Below, in pieces: positions 41,911-46,651 of a DNA stretch of 46,651 nucleotides; position 1 is the first letter of the stretch; each line of letters starts with the position of its first letter. This DNA is from Myxococcaceae bacterium (lineage in GTDB: Bacteria; Myxococcota_A; Polyangia; Polyangiales; Ga0077539): positions 1-46,651 of the forward strand of contig SCUS01000146.1 in the NCBI GenBank assembly GCA_004297725.1, in the 5' to 3' direction. The notes beneath the pieces were generated by a model that was not told where the DNA came from, did no database searches, and saw only the letters and a list, made by a program, of their open reading frames with translations. A program made the position numbers and the translations under genes.

Positions 41911-43920
41911 TCAGGGCAGGACGGAGACGGTGAGCCGGTACTGCGGCACGGGCGTGTCGCCGCGGCTCACGCAGACGGCGTAGGCGCCCCCGGGGAGCCC
42001 GCGGGCCTGCGGGTACGTCCACGGCGCGAAGGTGCTGCAGAGCCCGCGGCCGGGGCTGTCGTCGTCGCGAGCGATCTCCGCGCCCGACGGGCCGAACACC
42101 GAGAGCATCGGGTCGCCCGCCGCGAGGGCGCACACCCGCTCGTCGCCCGTGTACGTCTCGGCCACCATCGACCCGCCCTCCGGGACCGTCACCCGAATAC
42201 AATCCGTCGTATCCGTCCCGGCGAGGGCGCCGCTCACCGACACGCCCGTGGCGGTGATGGCCGTCGCCATCGCGGGGGCGTCGTTGGGCTCGGTCTCCGG
42301 CGTGTCGGTGCGGCAGAGGGCGGAGGTCACGCCCTCCCTCACGCAGCCGCCGCCGGTGCAGCGCGTCGAGCCGGTGCGCAGGTCGCACTCCGCGCCCGGC
42401 GACAGCGCGCGCTGGCACCTCCCCGCGCCGGTGGCCACCGAGCAGGTGAGCCCCGTCTCGCAGCGCGGCTCGACCGCCTGGCAGGGCGCCCCCGCGGCCC
42501 GGCCGGGCGCCACGCAGGTGCCGCTGACGAAGGTCGAGTCGGCGGCGCAGTCGGTGTTGGTGGTGCACCGGGTGGTCGCGTTCAGCGGGTCGCACGCTCC
42601 TCCGGGAGCGACCGGGCGCACGCAGACCTCGTTCTCCCGGTCGGGGCCGAGGATGCACTCCAGGCCCGCGGCGCAGCGCGTGGGAGACGGAGCGCACGGG
42701 GCGCCCGCGACGCTGCCCGCGGCGACGCAGGTGCCGCCGGTGGCGGTGAAGGCGCAGACCGCGCCCGCCGCGCAGGCGTCGCGGATGCCCCACGGGTCGC
42801 AGCTCGCGCCGATGGGGGCGGCCGTGCGGCAGCTGTCGCCGAAGCGGGTGTGGACGCACGCGAGGGAGGCGTCGCAGGGGGTGCCCTCGTCGCGGCAGTC
42901 GGCGCCGCGGGTGCCGGTGCGGAGGCAGGTGTTGCCGCCGTCGACCCACTGGCAGACCGAGCCTTCGGGGCACACCCCGTTGGTGCTGGGGCCGCAGGGC
43001 GCCCCGATGGTGAGGGCGGTGCGGCAGAAGCCGAGGGCGCAGCGCAGGCCGACGTCGCAGTCGGGGTCCGTGTCGACGCGGCAGCGGGTGTCGCGCAGCC
43101 CGTCGGCCACGCAGCGGGGCATCGCGGGCGCGCCGGTGGCGAGGCACGAGGAGCCGAGGGCGCAGGCGTTGGCGCGCACGGCGAGGTCGCAGGCGGCGCC
43201 GAGGGCGACCTCCGGGAGCTCGGTGACGGAGAGGGCGTAGGTGCCCTGCGGCACGATCGGGTCTTCGTTGAAGTTGCCCGACACGATGATGAACACCGGG
43301 GCGCCCGCGTTGACGCGCGCGGTGAGGATCTCCGAGGCGCGAGGGCGCATGGCGGCGCTGCGCTCGACGTTGTTGTTGCACCCGAGCGAGCGCTCGCCGG
43401 GGAGCAGCGCGAAGCACTCGGACTGCGCCGAGAGCACGGTGTCGAAGCTGGCGTCGGTGCCCGGGTCGTCGAGGCTCACCCGCATCCGGCCGGAGATGCG
43501 CGGGACGTAGCGGTGCACGACCTGGTACTGCCCCTCGTTGATCTTGCTGGAGACGCAGGTGGGCGGGAGCGACGGGGTGCGCAGCGCGCTGCGGTTGTCG
43601 CCCACGTAGCGGAGCACCCCTCCGTCGGCGGCCCCCCTCGCGTTGAGGTCGACGACCGCGGAGACCATGCACGCGGCCGGGACGGGTCGATCGGCCGGAA
43701 CCTCCACCATGGGGACATCGATGCGGAGGTGGACGTCGGCGTCGGGGCCCAGGGCGTCCATCGAGCCGTCGGAGTGGACGGTGGCGTCGTCTTCGACGCC
43801 GGTGTCTTCGTCGCCCGCGTCGAGGGGGCTGGTGCTGGGGCAGCCGGAGAGCATCGCCACGAGCGCGAGGAGGGAGCCGAGGCGAAGCAGGAGGATCATC
43901 GGGGTACTTGTAAGGGCCAT
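41911..43920 (-). CDS. Cysteine-rich lipoprotein with C-terminal PPC-like domain
   Basis: 669 residues from the ATG at 43920, preceded by GGGAGAGCA; a later ATG at 43899 would also keep the signal. The leader ends LVAMLSGC (lipobox LSGC), followed by an Asp-rich linker (DAGDEDTGVEDDATVHSDG). A beta-rich region at about 80-235 includes GRMRVSLDDPGTDASFDTVL and QGTYALSVTELP. A long Cys-rich part (about 240-545) is built of loosely repeated G..C......C..G..C......C units. The C-terminal domain starts ETEPNDAPAMATAI, the usual opening of bacterial PPC domains, and ends QYRLTVSVLP. It is a surface protein of unknown ligand. It probably shares a transcript with the DUF4139 gene, and is divergent from the Sel1 gene. 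Confidence 0.88.
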   Translation of the reverse strand: MALTSTPMILLLRLGSLLALVAMLSGCPSTSPLDAGDEDTGVEDDATVHSDGSMDALGPDADVHLRIDVPMVEVPADRPVPAACMVSAVVDLNARGAADGGVLRYVGDNRSALRTPSLPPTCVSSKINEGQYQVVHRYVPRISGRMRVSLDDPGTDASFDTVLSAQSECFALLPGERSLGCNNNVERSAAMRPRASEILTARVNAGAPVFIIVSGNFNEDPIVPQGTYALSVTELPEVALGAACDLAVRANACALGSSCLATGAPAMPRCVADGLRDTRCRVDTDPDCDVGLRCALGFCRTALTIGAPCGPSTNGVCPEGSVCQWVDGGNTCLRTGTRGADCRDEGTPCDASLACVHTRFGDSCRTAAPIGASCDPWGIRDACAAGAVCAFTATGGTCVAAGSVAGAPCAPSPTRCAAGLECILGPDRENEVCVRPVAPGGACDPLNATTRCTTNTDCAADSTFVSGTCVAPGRAAGAPCQAVEPRCETGLTCSVATGAGRCQRALSPGAECDLRTGSTRCTGGGCVREGVTSALCRTDTPETEPNDAPAMATAITATGVSVSGALAGTDTTDCIRVTVPEGGSMVAETYTGDERVCALAAGDPMLSVFGPSGAEIARDDDSPGRGLCSTFAPWTYPQARGLPGGAYAVCVSRGDTPVPQYRLTVSVLP

Positions 43921-44052
43921 TGCTCTCCCGAGTGGGGAAGCCGGACGCTCGCGTCAATCTCCTCCCACGGATCGCATGCCGCGCGTCGGCGAGACGAAGC
44001 GACGGCTCGACGATCGTACGGGCACGGCTCTATAGGTGATCTGCGGAGGCGT

Positions 44053-44058
44053 AGGAGG
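44053..44058 (+). promoter_or_regulatory. Ribosome binding site for the Sel1-repeat gene
   Basis: AGGAGG six bases before the ATG at 44065; it fixes this start within a frame open from 42850. Confidence 0.7.
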
Positions 44059-44064
44059 GGCTTT

Positions 44065-44835
44065 ATGGGCGACGCAACGAGGCTCTGGCTGGGGCTGGCG
44101 GTCTGTTCGCTGGGCTGCGTGACGGCGCGGCCACCGGGGGCGGCGACGGCTCCGTCGGGCGGCGCCGCGGCGACGATCGCGTGCGCGGGTCCGGGGCAGC
44201 CCACCTGCGCGTCGATGGCGGCGAGGCTGCGGCGGGAGGGCGCGGGCGACGACCCGGAGACCGCCATCCGGGTGCTGGAGTACGGGTGCGGGCTGCGCGA
44301 GGCGCGGGCCTGCTACAACGCCGGGCTCCAGTGGGTGAACGGCGACGGCGTGGCGCACGACACCGCCCGCGCCGCGCGGCTCTTCGGCCTGGCCTGCGAC
44401 GGGGGCATGGCGCCCGGCTGCACCGACCTCGGGATGATGTTCGTCAACGCCGAGGGCCTCGTGCGGGACGACGTGAGGGCGCGAGGGCTCTACACCCGCG
44501 CGTGCGAGGGCGGCCACATGCGCGGCTGCTCCGAGCTGGCGGTGATGCTGCTCAACGGAGAGGGCGGGCCGCGCGACCCGGCGCAGGGGCTGCAACTGAT
44601 GTGGCGGGCCTGCCAGGGAGCCCACGCCAGGGCGTGCAGCCAGATCGGGGTGCTGGTCTCGCGGGGCGCGCCGTCGCCCATCCCCGGGCGCTCTCCCGGG
44701 TACTGGCTCTCGGAGGGCTGCCAGCGCGGCGACGCCCTCGGGTGCAGCATGATCGCGGAGATGGGGAGCCAGGGCCCGGCGCCGCAGATGGAGCCCTCGG
44801 GCGGCGACGGCCGCGGCGCGGTGCGGATTCCGTAG
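44065..44835 (+). CDS. Sel1-like repeat lipoprotein
   Basis: 256 residues from the ATG at 44065. The leader MGDATRLWLGLAVCSLGC has a lipobox-like CSLGC. About four Sel1-type helical hairpins follow (residues about 65-240), with a cysteine pair in each repeat (ACYNAGLQWVNGDG, GCTDLGMMFVNAEG, GCSELAVMLLNGEG, ACSQIGVLVSRGA). The regular Cys pairs recall the disulphide-bridged Sel1 proteins of the Hcp type, which are secreted. Sel1 repeats act as protein-binding scaffolds. The end is a Gly/Pro-rich tail. It is divergent from the Cys-rich lipoprotein and convergent with the MFS gene. Confidence 0.93.
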   Translation: MGDATRLWLGLAVCSLGCVTARPPGAATAPSGGAAATIACAGPGQPTCASMAARLRREGAGDDPETAIRVLEYGCGLREARACYNAGLQWVNGDGVAHDTARAARLFGLACDGGMAPGCTDLGMMFVNAEGLVRDDVRARGLYTRACEGGHMRGCSELAVMLLNGEGGPRDPAQGLQLMWRACQGAHARACSQIGVLVSRGAPSPIPGRSPGYWLSEGCQRGDALGCSMIAEMGSQGPAPQMEPSGGDGRGAVRIP

Positions 44836-44867
44836 GAGGGCGGTGGCAGGGGCGAGGAGCGGGTAGC

Positions 44868-44907
44868 GAGTACAACGGTTGTATTCAGGAATACGGCAGT
44901 TGTAATC
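44868..44907. promoter_or_regulatory. 40-bp imperfect dyad, AT-rich, between convergent genes
   Basis: Two 19-base arms (44868-44886 and 44889-44907) match in 15 of 19 positions around a central AG. The left arm contains a perfect palindrome TACAAC-G-GTTGTA (44871-44883), and the right arm a partial copy of it (44892-44904), centres 21 bases apart. It may be a regulator operator, a mobile-element end or an unusual two-way terminator. Confidence 0.45.
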
Positions 44908-44953
44908 GCCCCTCGCTGCGCACCGCGGGCTTCACCACCACCCCCGCCGACCG

Positions 44954-46363
44954 CTACGCCGCGCTCGTCGACCCGGCCGCGGCCTCGGCCTCGCGCCGCG
45001 GGTTGATCACGTTGCGCAGCGCGAGGATGCCCACCGGGCCCACCAGGGTCGTGAGGCCGATGATCACCCACATCATGCCCGGGTGACGCGGGCCGGTGGG
45101 CGGGCAGTACGCCGTGAGCAGCCGGCCGGCGGTCATGGCGACGAAGAACTTCGCGAGGAAGTACGGCAGCACCGCGAGGCTCACGTAGGTCGCCTCGCGG
45201 CCCGGCGGCGCGATGGAGACGTTGTACTCGTAGCTGCGCGGCGACCAGAGCGCCTCGCCGATGGTGAGCACGACGATCGCCGTCACCTGGATGGCCGTCG
45301 ACGAGCCGAGCGCGAAGATGAAGGGGCTCGCGGCGGTGACGAAGGCCCCGATCACGATGACCTTGAAGGCCGGCAGGTGCCGGGTGAAGGCCGTGGTCAC
45401 CGGCACGAAGAAGAGGATCAGCACCGAGTTGAGCGCCCAGAGCCCGCCCCAGTCGAAGTCCTCGCCGCGCTCGCGGGTGATGAACTTCGGCCACGTGGCG
45501 TGCATGTGCACGAAGATCGCCTTCACCAGCACCAGGAAGGCGATGAGCAGCATGAAGCGCCAGAAGGCGCGGTCGCGCACCACCTCGCCGAGCACCGCCA
45601 GCGGGCTCTTCTTCACGCCGCCCTCGGCGGGGGCCTCCGGGCGAGACGCCACGCCCGCGCGCTCGAGGGCCGCGTCGGAGCGCACGAAGAGCGTCGCCAC
45701 GAAGGCGAACATCGCGGTGACGGTGCCGAGGCCGATGATGGCGCGGTAGGCGCTCATCGGCGTCGCCCCGACGAGCGGGAGCTCGATGGTGCGCATCACC
45801 AGGTGGCGCGTGGCCGGGTCGACGAAGAAGGCCTTGGTGCGGTCGATGAGCTGGCCCGACAGCACGCCGCCGACGTTGAGCGCGATGTAGAAGAACGAGA
45901 ACGCGATCGCGACGGTGCGCTTGCTGGAGTACTTGTGCACCGCCGTCTGGAGCACCGGCGAGCCGCTCGCGAGCGCGAAGGCGTAGGCGATGAGCGCGGG
46001 GAGCGCGATCACCGCGGACGACGACACGGACATCACCGCGCGGGTGAGCATCGCGGCGCCGAAGGAGAAGATGAGCGTGCGGCGGGTGCCCACCACGTCG
46101 GCGATGGAGCCGACCATGAACGCGAAGAGCGAGAGCAGCGCGCTGAACACGCCGAACCAGCCGCTCGCCCGGTCGTCGTCGAAGCGGAAGTCGCTCGTGA
46201 GCCAGAGCGAGAGCACCGACATGAACGAGTACAGGCCGATGTATTCGAAGATGATCGCGAGGTAGGTGAGCCAGAGCTCGCGCGGGCACTTCAGTAGCTC
46301 GCGCAGGTCGTCCCAGTAGGACCGTCGTTCGTCAGCGGAAACCGTCGTCGCAGGGCTGCTCAC
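44954..46363 (-). CDS. Major facilitator superfamily transporter
   Basis: 469 residues with the GTG at 46363 (another GTG nine bases earlier is possible). The frame is open further upstream into the glycine-rich gene, but that part is compositionally wrong. Twelve hydrophobic helices are seen. The loop between helices 2 and 3 (GSIADVVGTRRTLIF) is a diverged MFS A-motif. A polar central loop is at about 230-255. Short hydrophilic ends face the cytoplasm. The sequence VHKYSSKRTVAIAFSFFYIALNVGG recalls the peptide/POT-like branch, but the ExxERFxYY signature is absent, so the substrate is unknown. It is convergent with the Sel1 gene. Confidence 0.93.
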   Translation of the reverse strand: MSSPATTVSADERRSYWDDLRELLKCPRELWLTYLAIIFEYIGLYSFMSVLSLWLTSDFRFDDDRASGWFGVFSALLSLFAFMVGSIADVVGTRRTLIFSFGAAMLTRAVMSVSSSAVIALPALIAYAFALASGSPVLQTAVHKYSSKRTVAIAFSFFYIALNVGGVLSGQLIDRTKAFFVDPATRHLVMRTIELPLVGATPMSAYRAIIGLGTVTAMFAFVATLFVRSDAALERAGVASRPEAPAEGGVKKSPLAVLGEVVRDRAFWRFMLLIAFLVLVKAIFVHMHATWPKFITRERGEDFDWGGLWALNSVLILFFVPVTTAFTRHLPAFKVIVIGAFVTAASPFIFALGSSTAIQVTAIVVLTIGEALWSPRSYEYNVSIAPPGREATYVSLAVLPYFLAKFFVAMTAGRLLTAYCPPTGPRHPGMMWVIIGLTTLVGPVGILALRNVINPRREAEAAAGSTSAA

Positions 46364-46428
46364 GGCGCGCACCGTAGCGTATCGGGGCCTCGCCCCGCGA
46401 GCGCCTCTGCACGATGGGGGACGTCGGC

Positions 46429-46651
46429 CTACGGGTACATGCCCGCCGCCAGACCGGTCATCCCGGCGTTGCCCACGCTGGGGCCGCCCGCGCCGCCGGT
46501 GCCGGCGGTCAGCGTGGTGCCGGACAGCGTCGGGGTCGCGCCGCTCGCCCGGAAGAGCGCGACGGAGGGGCCGCCGCCGCCGCCGCCGCCCGCGCCGCCC
46601 GCGCCGCCCGCGCGTGCCCGCCAGCTCCAGGTTCAGGCGCACCGACAGGCC
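46429..46651 (-). pseudogene. Glycine-rich protein, C-terminal end, apparent frameshift, truncated by window edge
   Basis: The last 60 codons read ARAGGAGGAGGGGGGPSVAL ... SVGNAGMTGLAAGMYP and end at the TAG read at 46431-46429. Going upstream, this frame meets a TGA near the window edge, while the frame one base over reads GLSVRLNLELAG, the expected lead-in to such a Gly-rich tail. Joining them needs one fewer base within the CGCG-rich stretch around 46608-46620. This may be a real frameshift or a sequencing error in GC-rich DNA. It is a second protein of the same general type as that at 1-744. Confidence 0.55.

Noticed and set aside
46364..46642. N-terminal extension of the MFS protein up to 46642
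   Set aside because: The added residues are Arg-rich, and the region is read in another frame as a glycine-rich protein ending at 46429. The GTG at 46363 directly precedes a normal MFS start.

Overview
The window is dense, very GC-rich DNA (third codon positions almost all G or C) with the look of a myxobacterium (Myxococcota, most likely a Polyangiales-type genome). The signs are several large secreted cysteine-rich lipoproteins with Stig1-like or DCDG/NGCE repeats, an IgGFc-binding-domain lipoprotein, an FHA-containing sigma-54 activator, an AgmX/PglI-type domain, glycine-rich surface proteins at both edges, and Asp/Thr/Gly-rich linkers behind the lipoprotein signals. The assignment rests on gene content only. 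No rRNA, tRNA, CRISPR array, insertion sequence or phage module was seen. No gap between called genes exceeds about 265 bases.

Layout. 1-744: C-terminal end of a glycine-rich surface protein. 754-3865: a membrane protein, an SRPBCC protein and an MscS channel with a cyclic-nucleotide-binding domain. 3974-6117: a MacB/LolD-like ABC ATPase and its overlapping FtsX-type permease, convergent with an orphan PAS-GAF histidine kinase (6122-7873). 8000-8602: YdeI-like protein. 8612-14197 (minus): lnt, a CehA/McbA-type PHP metallohydrolase lipoprotein and an IgGFc-binding lipoprotein, a plausible transcription unit. 14275-15830: trmB overlapping an alpha/beta hydrolase. 15984-18944: 986-aa Stig1-repeat lipoprotein. 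19026-21304 (minus): DUF429 protein, pyrH and an unknown protein. 21422-24171: cytochrome P450 overlapping a MATE exporter. 24182-25666 (minus): rhodanese and a sugar-nucleotide epimerase/dehydratase. 25711-27463: pth and a short DEAD-box-type helicase. 27563-33772: a 2069-aa lipoprotein with 29 cysteine-rich repeats. 33783-34418 (minus): TPMT-like methyltransferase. 34513-39352: small PH-like membrane protein, FHA/sigma-54 activator overlapping a rhomboid protease, then a DUF4397 lipoprotein. 39466-43920 (minus): a DUF4139 protein carrying an inserted AgmX/PglI-type domain, preceded by a cysteine-rich lipoprotein. 44065-44835: Sel1-repeat lipoprotein. 44954-46363 (minus): MFS transporter. 46429-46651 (minus): end of a second glycine-rich protein, apparently frameshifted.

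The dominant theme is the cell envelope: at least seven predicted lipoproteins, the enzyme that N-acylates lipoproteins (Lnt), an intramembrane protease coupled to a transcriptional activator, a gated channel and three exporters. The strongest candidates for something new are the DUF4139/AgmX domain insertion, the AT-rich rare-codon inverted repeat inside the sigma-54 activator gene, the activator-rhomboid overlap, the giant repeat lipoprotein and its smaller relative, and a 40-bp dyad between two convergent genes.
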